A stretch of DNA of 64,000 bases from Zygnema circumcarinatum (lineage: Eukaryota > Streptophyta > Zygnematophyceae > Zygnematales > Zygnemataceae): contig CM074808.1 of assembly GCA_037447605.1 (NCBI GenBank), forward strand, positions 2,760,407 to 2,824,406, in the 5' to 3' direction. Positions within the stretch are counted from its first letter, which is position 1. Every line of letters begins with the position of its first letter. This document shows positions 15,738-30,700 of the stretch, piece after piece. The notes below the pieces were generated by a model. That model was given only the letters and a program-made list of their open reading frames with translations, did no database searches and had not been told where the DNA came from. The position numbers and the translations under genes were made by a program.

Positions 15738-18700
15738 CTGCAACAGGCATTCAACAAAGATACCCACTTTGATGAACAAAGTGATCCGGAAATGACATGG
15801 TTGACATTTGCGTGCTTCATTAGACGGGAGAATCAAGGGTTCCCTCTCTGCACTAAAGCCATGTCCACATCCTCTCAACATACAAGAAGAGGTTGCATCA
15901 CTTCGAACCACGAAAGATCATTAGCTTCCCAATGGATTATTACAACTGAATGTTGGGAAATCAAGGATGGAGCGAGCATATGCCGCCCTTCACAATATTC
16001 CTGCTCATAAAACCCACCTGCAGAATGCCTGCAGTGGAAGAGCGAGGCACCTTCGACCATTTGGCAACCACCTCTGCGAGAGCAGCCGGACCGCCAACAT
16101 TCCCTGAAGGCCCCCCAACGAGCTCTGCTCCATCACTCGTTTCAAAGCCCAAGAGAGGCCGCACAATTCCTTACACTAAAAGGCCAATGGATAAAGCAAC
16201 ATAACAACAGTGAAAATTTATGGTGACAGAACACTGCGGCTACCTGGGAACACGATGTATGGTACACCTGGATATCTGCTGCCATTGCCCAGAGCCCATA
16301 GAGGGACTCCCGGGAGAGCTTGCCCTAAGACCAAAGCTCTCTTAGCACCAAGTGCTTTAGTGGCCGTGTCTGAGGAGGTGATGCCGCCCTGACAAAAAGG
16401 GGCAAGAAGGGAACAAATCTATCCAGATCAGATCACTGAACTTGCACGATTGCTACTGCACGAGTGACTACGTGGATCGATGGTCTCTTACTGATTGGGA
16501 TTCAACATATAAGTGCAAGTGGTAGTCTGATGCTTCTGCCGGGAAGATAGAGTGGGCTACAATGCACTCTCATGAGGCGTCTGATCTACTGGAAGCAAGG
16601 GGTCCTAAACGGAGCAGTCCTACAAACCTTGGCCAGAATGTAGCGAGGACGAGTCTGAATACGCTGCACTATTTCCACGAGGCTTGAGCTGATCCGCCCC
16701 CCAATGGCCAGGCTGCTTGCAGGATCTGCACAGGTTGCAAAGTTGCAGGATAATGAAGGGTGCTGCAACGAAACCTTGCAGAAGGAAACTACTCATAAAC
16801 ACTTTTTACGGGTTTGGAGACATTGCAGCGGGGAGGCTTACTTGCTCCAAGGAGCAGCTTGCGACTGGTCAGCACCAAGGTGTCTCGACCGGCAGCAAGG
16901 GCTGCATCAGCCGCACTTGCAGCTCTACCAATCTCTGCTTCTCGGACAGTGACATCTTCGGAAGCAACAGCTTCTGCGTTCACCTGGAAACAGTGTATTT
17001 GCAGAAAATGTGGTCATCCATGGAAGGATTGTTTGATAGTCTTCAAGCATGTCTTGTCGACTTGAAGTGGCGGAATGCAAAAAAGCACACGTCCGGGTGT
17101 AATCATTGTATGGCTTTTGGAACATGTGGTATTATTTCTCGGAAGATCACAGTTGGAAAAGGGAAGAAAAACTACTCTAGGAAAAACTGCTCGCCAAGGC
17201 AGGAAAGTTTTAAATCTCCTGGACACGCTCCTTCACTTCGTTGTTAATGGAGAGAAAAAGGTATAGAATGAAGAGTGGAAGACATGGGCTTTACATAAGC
17301 AAACTGAGTCATGATGAGTTCCAGTACATCTGACGGAATAGACTGCAACACGTAGGCGGAGCTGCAACAAAGCTGACTGAAAAAGTATTACTGAGAAATG
17401 AGCTCCTTTTTTGAGGTTCTTGCCAAGTGGGCTTCCTAACAGCTGTCAAGCAGATGGACAGTACTTACAGTGATGGCCTCCAGGGAATCCCCTCGCTCTG
17501 CCAAAAGTGTTTCCACCTAAACCGAACAGCAAACGAATGTGGACCAAACTTAGTCAGTATGCAGAGCTCATCTCTGGTTAGACTTCGTTTGCAAGTACAC
17601 ACTCTCTGCACTGACAGTCACTATAGTTTTGAGGGAAAGCACATGGTCCCGAACAAAGGAGTCTTCACTCGGGAAGGTGAGACACTCACGTGGAATTTGG
17701 TCGACCACACAACAATCTACACCAGAAAGGCAGTCACTAGTAGGTATTGAATTTGAAAGAGATAAAGGAGACGAATCCAATAAGGTTGAGTCTCTACGGA
17801 GCTGCATACATTGTAGCTTCAGTCTAGAATACCGTTCAATCACCATAAAAAAGCAGGTAAAAACTGCATTCTCACAAGGCAAAGTTATCTCTAACCTCTC
17901 TATACAGGAGTGTTACCTGCTTGCTGGTCTTGGGAACATAAGAGCCGACCACAATGAGCCCTCCATGGCGTGAACTCGCGGTATTCAGTGAGAGGCCAAC
18001 CTCTGCAGGACCAAGAGGGGGCCGAGCCTTCATGCCCAATCTCGCAGATACGAATGATGCGGCTGTACGGCAGAGAAAACGCTTCCCTTGCAGCTCGGCC
18101 TGCAATGCAACTCAGAGGAAGGTTAGAGCCCGCATTGTCGCAAAGCAAGCACATCTCTTTCCGCAGAGTTGGCACTTCTGATGAGGTTGGCTTGTGTTGT
18201 GTGTGTACCTGCAGCATGCCGGCCGCCACCACTCGCATGTCTCCATCGCTGGCAGCGTTAATTATGCAAACCACTCCCTGAACGAAGAAACAAAAAAAGT
18301 TCATGAATAGAACTTATTGAGTGGCAGTACAAATCTCGTGTATCTCTGCAAACATGCAGAGATACACGCTCTGCTGCTTTCCAACAAGCGGGGTATTCTG
18401 CAAACTTGACCATTGATGGCAGCAGCCATTTCCTCATTTAACTCTGCTAAAGCGCCGATAGGGATTTTTGGCATCGTACAACAGGAAGAACTGTACCCTT
18501 TGGCATATTATCATACCATCAGGTTGCGATGGACGTTGCCTTCTAAGCTTACCTTGGAAAAGCCACAAAGCTGCTTGGCCACCATCTTAGGTCCTCCATT
18601 ACGAATTGTTTCCAATGAGATCGACGCAACATCCTTTGCCAAGACTCTGCCTTTCGTCTTTTCCTCCACCCACTGCGAGCAAAATTAAAAAAAAAATCAA

Positions 18701-21700
18701 AACAGTTTCGTGATAGAAGTATCCCAATCTGAGCGTTACTGATCGATGATCAAGAAACGATCACGATTGCTGGAGTTCATGAATTTCTTATCCGAGGAGC
18801 AGAGGGCATATGCGTTTACACAGTATTGCACATACTTTATACACATATTCACATATTGCATGCACGCAATAACTTAACCATAGAGAGACCTAAGGTTTTG
18901 AGGAGTTTGCATGCCCAATGAAGCAGAAGCGCACCTGTTTGAGGTCTGAGGATGTGTACCCGAACGCGGCATCCTTTGCAAATTCCGTCAGTCCTGCAGG
19001 CACTAGCCTGCACTCAGCAAGGCCTCCACTTTCCATGAGCGGAAATACAAGGCTGTGTGATCTGTCAAGAAGTGCACTGAAAATGCATAGAAAATCAAAC
19101 GAGTGTTACCTGGAAGAAGGGGTCGTGTAACGGGAAAAAAACAGACAATTTAAGGGGGAAAAGCAGACAAAGAACATGCAGCCGTCACCGGTCAGGTTAA
19201 TTCATTAAAAATGACTTTCTGAAGGGTGCAATCCTTAATGAGAAAAGCTTGTAGGGCATTTTATTTGAAGAAATGCATTACAAGCGTGATACACTCGACA
19301 CAGGGCCTAACGCTCCGCATTTACACTCAAGTCGTCCCAATTTCCGTCTGAACAGACTGATGAATGTTGCATCAAAGCATTCTTAACAAGCGGCAGGGTT
19401 CGACGCGGAGATTACGAGATATGGGTTTACACCCAAGAATGTCCTATTCGATGACTAGCAAGAAGACTGATAATCGCAGCTAAACATGGTGAGGCGAAAG
19501 TCAAGGGAGCTGCGGGCAACACAAACACTCTAGGAATAGCAGTCTGTCTGTTTTCGAAAGCTAGGGCGAGCCACTCCACTCACCTGTCGAATGAGTGGCT
19601 GTGAACTCATCCAACACCATCCCTCATATGGCAACTAAGAAATGAAACGTATTTAGACCTTCAAGATATGGTCTCCAAAGGGGATTAGAGTTCATCCACT
19701 TTTCTTGGTTTCCACCTTTGACCGGTCTTCTTTTGCTCCGGCACAATAAGCCATTCAATTTGTGCAGCAAGTCAGCCAATGAGAGGCAGGTAAGTCACAT
19801 TGCCAGGCTATAAACACACCAAGTCTCAGGTTGGCTCCGAACAGTTATCGCCTATGCAAGGAACGGAGGAAGGACGCTCACATATCGCCATCGGCAACAT
19901 AATGTATGTCGGAAATGGTATAGCGCCCGCCCTGCAAGAAGAAAGGGCAAAGAAGCCACGCATCCGTCTCTCCTACCACCTCTGCAGCTGCATCAGCCTC
20001 CTGCCATGGCCATAAAAAAGTAAATCAAAACGATTTAACCTCACAGCCGAGGTCAACTCAGCTCCACCGCACACCCAGATCAACAAAGGTGGATGGATTG
20101 CCACTTGGTCTGAAGCAAGGAGAGTGCATTTCCTCACGGGAGAGAGATGCCCACCTGCGGAAAGTGACCCCTTAGGGTGGAGTCGCCCCTTAAGACTATG
20201 GTGAAACCTCGCCCACCCGCTCTGCCTGCCGCCTCTGCGATTGCGCTGCAGATCTCTCTCGTCAATTTCACAGCCTGTCACCAGAAGGGTCTGAACACCA
20301 TCTCAGGCTGCATATATAACGAGCCGGGACTGACTGCCCGACAACGTTCTTCAAGAGAGGAATGCAGAGTGCCTCGCATGCTTCAAGAGGCATGTTCAGA
20401 ACGGGGACAATGCGTTCAAACTTCACTGTCTATGGGACGAGGCAATAAGAATGACTGGGAACACGAGACTACTTCTGGTTTTTACTCTTGATTCTTGGCC
20501 ATAGACAAAAGTCTCAGATGATAAGCCCGTCTCTTCCCATGTGTAAGGTTAGTAAAATAAAAGGTTTTTCTGGACCATGAAGCAAGAGCCCCCCATGATC
20601 GTATCCCTGCTTGTGTGCTAAACCCCACAAAGTGCTTACCCACCTCTTCAGTAGGAAGAGCTCGCGAGTTTGTGAGAATAAAGAAGCATGCAGGGTTTTT
20701 CTCCAGCTCTGCCTGAAGGGACTCCACACTCCTGCAACCGGGGAATCTTCCAGCATGAATCAGTGTCTGCCACTTCCATCTTGGGCAAGCTCCATGGATG
20801 CTAAACAAGAAGGTCCGGTGACTCCGGTAGTTGGGGCATGCATGACAGAGGTCAATAGGATTTGGTGGTCTAAGAGAGAGCTTCTGTGGGACTGAAGGGC
20901 AAACACACGAACTGCGCTGCTTCATGCGTGCAGTGCGTTTCCTCACCAGCCATGACTGTGACGGAACATAATGACTGCAACCATCAGCATGTCATCAACA
21001 CATCTTTCGATCCGAAAGATAAAACGGCAATAAGTCACTGAATCAAGCTGCAATACGAACAGCACTACCATCTCATCTCTGAGAGTCCCTAACGTCTCAG
21101 TTGAAGACCACGCGCCATTCCTTACCATTCCGTCAGTACGGACACACCATGCACAGTCTGAGTTCCTGTTGGGTCGTCATCCAGCACTATGAGCACATCC
21201 GCCTTGCCAGACCCCTCCGTCTCAGCAATCTCAGCCGTTAAATCATGCGGCCATTCTGGAGGGAGGGAGTGAAGGGTTGCTTCCAATGGCAGAGGCTTTA
21301 TCCGTCCATCCTGAAGGGACGGTGCTGCCTCCGTCTCCGGCGAAGCAACGGAAATTCCTGCCAGCTTTTCGAAGACCTATCCATATGATACCCAGAGAAC
21401 GTGATTTTTTTAGCAATTTCTGCAGGTGAGATTGCACAAGGCTTCGTGCACAAGAAACTTTTCATGTGCTTTCTGATGCAATTTCCAAAACGTCTACAAA
21501 CGAGGAACCCAGTCAGAACTAGAAAACGCTGATTTTTCCACGTTGGCCGTGCAATAACAGCCTTGCAGCGTTGTGGTTACCGAGTTCACCCCAGCAACAT
21601 TTCACGGGACTGAAGAAGTCGATACGATATAAAAGCCCTAAAATCACTCTCTCCTGTAGTTGCAAATGGGGCAAGCAAACCACGAGGAAGAGGCTGGCAC

Positions 21701-24700
21701 ACCTTCACAACCGCTGCATCGTCTTCACGGCCCATGCCTCCTGCTGCCCCTGCATTCCATGGATGCACCAATATGCCCTCGTTATAGCCCACGTGTACAT
21801 CCTGCTCGAGAAAGAACCATGTATGAAGGGTATGAACTTGCAACATACGAGACCAGCTACACAATAGAAAATCGAGACACAGTGGGAACTAACAGACTTG
21901 AGTGATTTCAAGCGCAACGAAAGAACAGTTGTGAGGCGGTGGGGAGGCACAAGGGCCTGACAAGAAGGGTTGCTGTCAAAGTGCACATGAGCTTAGGTGT
22001 TGGATGCAACCTACCATAGAGGAACTGCTGATGGGCAATAGCAGCCAAAGGCAGTGGGAAATAGAGGGCCTGTGCCTGACCAAGAACGATGGCCTGCCAT
22101 GCCAAAACTGCAGAGTCAAAACATTCGAACACTAGTGTCTATAATTTCGATAGTCTAAGGTGCAGGTTACGCATTTCTATCAGGAGTTTGCAAGCAAAAG
22201 GAAGTTACTGGCATAAGATTAACAGCTCTCTCAGTACAGAGTCAATCATCATGAGACAGCCAGAATGCAAGAAGCGTGGGCCTTTTTTAAATATGTACAC
22301 TCTCACAAGAGTTAAAGTGATGACAATGTTCGTCAAAAGACTGCATGCAAATAGGAGACATAAGTAGCAGGTGCAGAGCGTACAAGGTCCTTGACAAAAA
22401 TGTTGAGGGCAGACCGAGGAGTGTAGTCGGCATCCAGCATGTGCGGTACACGGTTTTCAAACATCCTGCCACATCAGAGTAAATCACACAGGATCGTCAA
22501 ATGCTGCTACACTTCGCTGTTACGTTGCCACGAACTCAAAGCAATCAGAGCAGCCGCATGACAAAACCCAACAATTGCAGCGAGAGAAGTCAACATGAAC
22601 GTAAAAGAAAGCCACCCCGCATCTTCCCATAGCATTTGAAGAACGCCCGAAACACTTGTCTACACACGTTTCTGGACCAATGATGTGTTGTGAAAAGTCT
22701 TTCCCCTCAGCAACGAGACAAAACACTTGTCTACACACGTTTCTGGACCGATGATGTGTCGTGAAAAGTGTTTCCCCTGACGAAAGGGAGCCCCACCAGG
22801 ATGCCCCCGCCGCGTCGCGGATGACGGCGTAGAGGGGCCGCGTGGCGAGGCCCGCCCTCGCGCCCAGCGCCATCGCCTCCGCCGCGGCCGCAATGTGCAC
22901 CCCCGCGAGCAGCTGGTTCACCATCTTCACCGAACTGCTCCAATAGCCATACATACACCATACAACATACAACAGAGACCATTGGCATTCATGCCCTGCT
23001 CCTAGACCCATCTTCGTCGTTGCTTCGGAAGGGTTTATCGTTTGCAATTAAGGAGCGGCCTATAGTTGGACAGAAAAGCCATCCAGTTGAGAAGGAAGGG
23101 ACAGAGAGTTCACTATCAATAATCAGTCGACCATGGAAGTCTTTAGGGACAATTCGATAGAATAAGTAGAGCCAGAAAACAAGTGAGACCGTAGCTTATC
23201 AACCATCAGACCCCCAAAGTCCTGAGCAGAGATAAAGTTCACATGGAATTCATACGTGAGGCTCCAGTTTCGGTGAACCGCCTCAACCGTTCCTAAGGTT
23301 GTCGTTTCATTATTTCAAATAGAGTTTTAAATAGGGGTGTGAACCTACCAAAACAATGCCTTTTCATCTTCATATCCTTCTGAAATATAACTGTGGCATC
23401 ATCAAGAGACTTATTGAGGACTCGAGAGCCGCACACTACTAACCAACATCCTGGTGCCCTTTAAGGGCGGTTTTTTCCTCCAAAGCAGGACTTACCTGCC
23501 CGCTCCCACTCCTCCCGAAATGACATAAAGTTTCTCCGCCATTGCTGCCCCAAAAGTCCCAAAACAGACCAACATCAGTTCCATCGTACTCCGTCAGGGA
23601 CCTCGAGTTGGGTTGCAAAAAAGGGCGACCAACGGGGAATTGAGCTATTTCAGACCTCGTAGGACCTCCACCACTTAGATGTTGACAATCACTTTACACA
23701 GCCATCAGGCTGTTTCAAAGTAAAGAAAAATTTGGTCAGCCTGACAAGTTTAAATGCAGACCTTTCAGAGCGGCTCCAGCTCTTGCAAAAGCGTCGTTGC
23801 TGCCAGACGCCATTATCTGCAGAATGATGGCCACATGCCAAAGCATGAGGAGAACAATCTATCTTGGTCTTAATGCATTTCAGAGTACGATCGTTATTGC
23901 GACTAGAAAGAAAGGTAATGCATAGGATGAAAAGTGGCAAGCAGCTGTATATGAGATGCACCGTGAGTGAGCCCGCTGCCGCTCGAGCTACTCCGCCGGA
24001 CACCGGTGCATCCACTAGAAGAAGACCTCTTCCCTCCTCTGCAGACCCGCGAGAATCAAGGTATGACACTTATCCTCCACAGCTGCTTCTACAATGGACT
24101 GCAGATTAATAGTACTCAGGATTCATCACTCCAACACTTCAGGTTGACCCTAGGCGTGCTCGTCACAGCTTAAAAGAAAGTTGATGGTGTCGTTGATGCG
24201 TTAGCAAACAGCACATTTATGGTCATATTTCTCGCTACAAGCCACTCATCACCACCACACGTCTTGATGGTACTTAGAAGCAAGTTATGGAAAGGACGTT
24301 ACGGAATAGGCACCTGCCAAACGCTTCTCCAATGTACGTACAAAATCTGGGGAAACGGTAGAGCAGAGTACCACCACAGAGCCAGGCTCGAGCTCTGCTT
24401 GCCAAAAAAACGCTACGATCAAATTGCTGAAAATCTGATCAACAGATACGGCTGTGAATCGCCATTCTAGATTACAATGTTGCAATCATTCAAGCTGCCT
24501 ACAGCACTTGGAACGTCAAAAGCATTCCATAGAACGAACAAGTAAAACCGAGGTCATACTTTACAGAGTACTCCGATCAACAGACAAGAGAAACGTGCCA
24601 TAGAGTTGTGCGAATAACAGAAGCCTAGTTCATTCAAGACTCGCACACAGAGGATGCCGCGGTCCTATGATAGCAAGCCCTCCAGACTATCTCACATTCC

Positions 24701-27700
24701 GCCTAGCATTCTAGTGAGTGAGTAGAGCTGACCATGAACTTGTAATTCCGATTCGTATTCATCTAAATTTCTTCAATCAGCAAACGGAGCCCCTTATCTA
24801 ACACACATTTGCAGATGTTCTTTCCGTAAATCAGAATTAGATAGGAAGCGGATTCTGTCCATTAAGTTTCGAGTCCGACCTGCAGCCGCCTTGCCTGAGC
24901 CGAACAGTACATCGTCTGCCTGTTCCGCATTTACCACCATGAGCACCAAAATTCCAGCACCTGCACCATCAGATTGCTTCAATGAAATATAGTCTAAACT
25001 GCATGTGTGATGCCGATACTCCTCTGTTCCCTTTTTCCAGCAAACACAGTAAGACGACAGACGCATACCCCTGTTACCCCTTTATCAAGCCTGAACATGA
25101 CCTTGTCCTAAAGAATACATCGAGAGATTCTCGCTCCGTGGCTTGCACGGATCTTCGCCCTTTGGCCATTCACTGCGACTGCTCGCTTCGAAGCTCACTT
25201 GGATGGAATCTTCACTGACGACTTTACTAGAGCAACATGAATGCAGCGGGGTTAAGATGTGCTCATATGGCAAACACTACAAGCACTGCTCATCCCAAAT
25301 AGGCTCTAAACTTCACATAGATGCAGCAAGTCCCCGTTATGCACGCATGTCCAGATTTTCATTACACTATATGATACTACTTCAGTGAATCCACACTGCA
25401 CCATCTTGCTATGCTTGGAGCTGGCGAGTGAACTAGATGAATTGTTCTTCCTCTCACAAATGACCATTTGAATAAGGAAGCAATGGAAAAGAAACTTTTG
25501 TGTATATTACCACGACTTCAATCTCAAGGTCCAATGCAAGTAGCTATATGAGTCCCATTATTCCCAACCTTTGGCAGCCTGTGCAGGAGAAGCCGCAGTG
25601 GTCCCACCCACTTGGCGAAATCGCGTCATGGCCGGCTCATAAACCTGAACCACGGGAAATAGAGTCAACAGCAACTTTGTTAAGGGTGGAATTCAGTGGA
25701 GGAAACCGCTTAACCTTGCCAAGATCTTAACACTTAACAGTTTTGGGGAAAACATGCTGAAGGTTGCACGCCTACAGGAGTTTTTATACAATGTAAGCAC
25801 AAGGCTGATGGCATGAGATTCATTTCCATTGCAAACATGCATAACTTTGAGAGAGAGAATACTTTCAGCCTGTACTGATAACAAGAACGAGACAGAAGAA
25901 AGATGAAGGTTCTGTATGATTCAAAAATAACTGCAGTTGAGGTTGCTACTTTGATTCATCAAGCGGCTCGTTATCAAGCAGGAGTCTAGCTTTTCTAGTG
26001 TAAGGAAACAATGGCGAGATGGCATTGCTGTGCGATTAACCAGAGTTGTGTGTTCAGTTAAAATACCACGGTTTTTAGGCGGACTAGGAACCCTCGAACA
26101 CTACGGTTTCAGCAAACGCCTCACCACTTTCATTAAAACAGACACTTTAAATTCATTGATGAAAGCAAATTATTGAAGTCCTGTTCCTTCACATTCATCA
26201 AAGGCGCCATAACCACTTCAGGTACCAATAACAGTAGCCATGAGGGCTTGAGCCCCTTTGCTATGAAAACAGAGCTGGCTATTCTAATCCCAACTGCACA
26301 ATTTCCCGGACGAACAGAAGGCAACACCAATCAGCGATGTCTCCCCATAACCTGCGGCCGATTTGACTGAAAACTGCCGGACCCAACAAAGTGTTTTATA
26401 AAAGAATTTCACACTTTCTTTAGTTGGCTAGAAAGAATGAAGTACTCACATCGTAGCCACAAACAGATATCCCAGCTCTGAGCAACGCCGTGGCCATGCC
26501 ACTGCCCATTGCTCCGAGGCCTATGAAGCCCACGCGAGTTGGAGGAGGAGCCCCGTCAATGGCCGCCTGTGCAGCTTCTGCTAAGGCTTTTTCTGCCGGG
26601 CTATCTTCTACTGGTGAAGAGACAGATACATCTCCCAATCGTTCCCAAATCTGCAAGTAAGTCATAAGGACTTTCACTGACAGGAGAAAAGGGCTACCAG
26701 AAAGGAGAAAGGACGATGATGACTGTCAGTCTCTCCCTGCTCTATTATGTGGAGGGGTTTCTATCAGAGAACTTCCATGTAAAAGTTGAAATCTGCACCA
26801 ATGAGAGGCAACCAAGTATTGCCTAGGCATAGCCAGCAAACAAGACTAGAACGCTATTTATTGTGCAGCAAACTCATCACTCTCGTAATGACAAAAAAAT
26901 CTGGCTAGAAAAATGTGAGGGCACAACCTTCACGACAGCAGCATCGTCCTCACGCCCCAAGCCGGCATGGGTACCTGTCAGACCAGTCATAATTTTCGGT
27001 ACTCATCAGACCACTCAAGTTTATCAGTTCAGATGCATGGAATCCTTTTCGTGTAGCCGTGATAATTGCTCCCAAAATCAAAAGATAGAAGAAAGGTGTT
27101 AAAGAAATCAAAACTTTTGCATTGACCGCAGTCGACAATGGATAGCCTGAACCACTTGAACAATAACCACAGAACCTATTCAACCCTAAATGGCAGCACA
27201 TATCACATGCTAAAAGATCACAGCTTGTAAACACTCTCCTGCTAGTTTGGGTATACTGAGAAATTGCTGCTAAAAACTGTCGTGATGGGAATACAACTCA
27301 TCTACCAAAAATTTCACGTACAATTATGGACGGGTGTTTGTCGTTGTTCAATCATGCCCATCGGGAGATTTTCTTTGACGGCATGACCAAAGGCCACGAA
27401 ACAAAACATTCCATCTGCAGAAGAGTCTCCTATTGCAGAATAAAAGGAGAGACAGAGGCTGCCTACCAAACAAGAACTGTTGATGCGCTGCAGCTGCAAG
27501 TGGTGTGGGGAATGTGAGCAGCTTGGCCTCCCCCAAGACAATACCCTGCAGGGTGCGATGCAGCAGACGAGGCAGTCCATGAGGAGCTGCCACCTGGCAA
27601 GCAGCAGCATAGCTCGACAATTCTTCTTGCCTGGCCCGCAGATGCCCTTGGCAGGGCTCACTATTAGAGTGACTGCGAGCAATTTTGGCGGCCTAATAAT

Positions 27701-30700
27701 GGTGTCGCTGTACAAGCTGATGCGCAACATGGCATGGCAATTCGCCATTGACATCTGAACTGTTGTCAACAACTGGAAACATGAAATGTCGAAGTCCGTG
27801 TCCCAAATCATGCAGAACCTCCAAGTGGGTCATCTAAGCCTCTAATTATCAGGGTTGAGGTTAGGTAGATCGCCACAGCCGCTTCTCAGAGTAGACATTA
27901 ATGGGACATATTAAATAGATGAGATGAGAGAAACAATGAGAGTAGGCCAAAGAAGGAGCAAAGACTGAGTGACAGAGCGCACCAAGTCCTTCACGAAAAT
28001 GGACAGTGCAGACCGCGGGGTATAGTCAGCGTCGAGCATGTGTGGCACGCGGTTTTCAAACATCCTGTCACATAGCGATAAAAATTACAAAAGTGAGAGT
28101 CACATCATAACCCGAGGAGGAGGCTTGTACCTCTCAGTGGGATTTATTTTACCGAGACTCCCTATTTCGAGAAAAGCTTAGAGATTTGTTGAACCGCAGA
28201 GAAAAAGCCAACTTTCCCAGGGAGAGATTGACATGTTTCAACATCCAAAGCATGGTACACTGACTTGGTTGAGGTCAAGCACAGCTTCGAATTTATGAGT
28301 ACAGATGATCAGTCAACATTGCTTTTTGCATTCACTTCTTGTTGGGCCTCAACAGAATCAAAGTCCGTGAGTCTCACAAATCAATGGTCTGGCAAAGGAG
28401 CCAACACTGTTCCTGTTTATCAATCGTAGTCGGGAAGTAAGAAAAAGTCAGGAGTAAAGAGTGGGTCAGGAGGTAAAAGTATGTCTTTGCCCGGAACCTG
28501 GTGCATACAAATAGGTGATCTGGACTAATGTGTCGTCAAAAGTCAACATAAACGTAAAAGAAAGCCACGCCGCAATCTTCCCATAGCATTTGAAGTACGC
28601 CACAAACACTTGTCTACACACGTTTCTGGACCGATGATGTGTCGTGAAAAGTGTTTCCCCTGACGAAAGGGAGCCCCACCAGGATGCCCCCGCCGCGTCG
28701 CGGATGACGGCGTAGAGGGGCCGCGTGGCGAGGCCCGCCCTCGCGCCCAGCGCCATCGCCTCCGCCGCGGCCGCAATGTGCACCCCCGCGAGCAGCTGGT
28801 TCACCATCTTCACCGAACTGCTCCAATAGCCATACATACACCATACAACATACAACAGAGACCATTGGCATTCATGCCCTGCTCCTAGACCCATCTCCGT
28901 GTTTGCTTCGGAAGGGTTTATCGTTTGCAATCAAGGAGCATTGTTTCCATAACTTTCCCCATGACAAGGAAACTGAAGTGGATACTGACAATGGAAAACG
29001 TTTTGAAACGACATCTACTGATCACTCTAATCACTCACCTGACCAACGCCACTTCAGACAGAAAAAAACGAAGCAAGGCCCCTAGACAGCTGACATGCTT
29101 AGGATATCGGAAGAACATAGGGAGTTCGAGGGTGCCGGAACCGGGTGCCACACCATAGATCTTAGATTTGCTATAAGGACATTCTGAGTACAGGATCCAT
29201 ACAAATCCTGGTTCACAATTTTTAATCTTCGAAACTTCGGTGTTCGTGAAGCCGTATATGAAATCCTAATGCTGTCTGAAACCATCCATCCGTGTATTGT
29301 TTCCTGAAGCATGAATGAAGGGCTTGTGTTGAATTCTAACACATGTTTTCTAGCTAGTGAGTCTTCAGAGGTGAAGCCACTGCAGCTCTGAATTCAGCCC
29401 TCGAAAATGAAGGAGAATACTCAGAAAGTTATTGTGACTGGCAATCCACCAGATTTTCGTTGTCATGTCTATCGCTAACAGTCATGCGAAAAAGGACCAC
29501 TTATTTTCGCACCTTTTTAAAGACCTTGACAGTACGATTCCACTCAACTGTCATCAGGAACCAAAAAACACAGATCCTGCTGCTGCAGCTGAAGCTGCTG
29601 AGCTCTTCAGCAATGCAAAAGCACACCCGAACATGGCGGATAATGCAAAGTTGGAAAAGTAAAAAAGGAAGGGGGGGGGGGGGTCACTAAAACCGCGACT
29701 TCTGAGTAGAACTTTGCACTGCAAGGCTGTTCTGCTGAGAGGTAATCATCCCCAACACTAGCAGGGCAGGAGTCACATGCCAGTAATGAACTCTTACCTT
29801 CCAGAGCCTGGCTCCTTGCCGATAATGTACAGCTTCTCACTCATGGCTGCATCCACAAAATGTACCGACAGTTTGGAAATGCCACATTCAAGTGATGAAA
29901 TGATGAGATAAAATGATGTAATCATAGTAACATGAGATGAGATGAGATGATGATGATGATGGGATGAGCATCAGGGAAAATTTGTAATGGACAAAGGTAC
30001 TTCTCTGTCTGAAAGGTACGTCTCATGACAGGTCTAGGTTGGAACACTCTAGCATCATCCCAGCAAATGCAAGCAAATGATTGTCTGGGTTCATTGATGA
30101 TAGAATACAGTGGGGCTACTCTCAAAAAATCCTTATGGATATACGCTTCGAAATGTATCCGCCATCTGAAAATCACGGTGAAATTCCTCACAATGTGTTA
30201 CCCAGTACATTCGCTTGTAACCCTTGAAACCAAAGAGAATATGAAAGGGTACCCTACTGTAAGGGTCCGCCCTTACCAGATAGAAAGGGGTCGGCTCGAT
30301 CCAAAGCTTCAGTTGAACCTGAAGCCATGATCTGACACATGCAAAAACTCACGTCCAGTTTTTTAATCCAAAAGCAAACTTCAACAAGAGTGGCAGAGAG
30401 ATAAAATCAGCAGCTTCATAATGTCAGGCATACACAGTGAAAAGATGAGGCAATTCTTCACCTATCCTTGGCAGAACTTTTAAAAACATTTAACCTTTGA
30501 ATTGAACGAGCCTGCAAACAAGCGACAGACCGCTGTTATCTATCATCAGTGGGACAGACAAGCCGCAGTCCCATGAGTAATTCAATTCAGTTTTATCAAC
30601 CGCTATGCAGCCCACGCCAAAGGAGCCAAAGGCGACGACCCTCCAAAAAGAGACCAGGGTCGCACAAGAGAATGAACCCACTACTTACAGTAAGAGAACC

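Noticed and set aside
17295-17372. In-phase, splice-flanked 78-nt stretch within the DUF1537 region (SSAYVLQSIP)
   Set aside because: Joining 17516-17469 directly to 16983-16842 gives the family-like SLEAITVNAEAVAS sequence. Including the extra exon would interrupt it.
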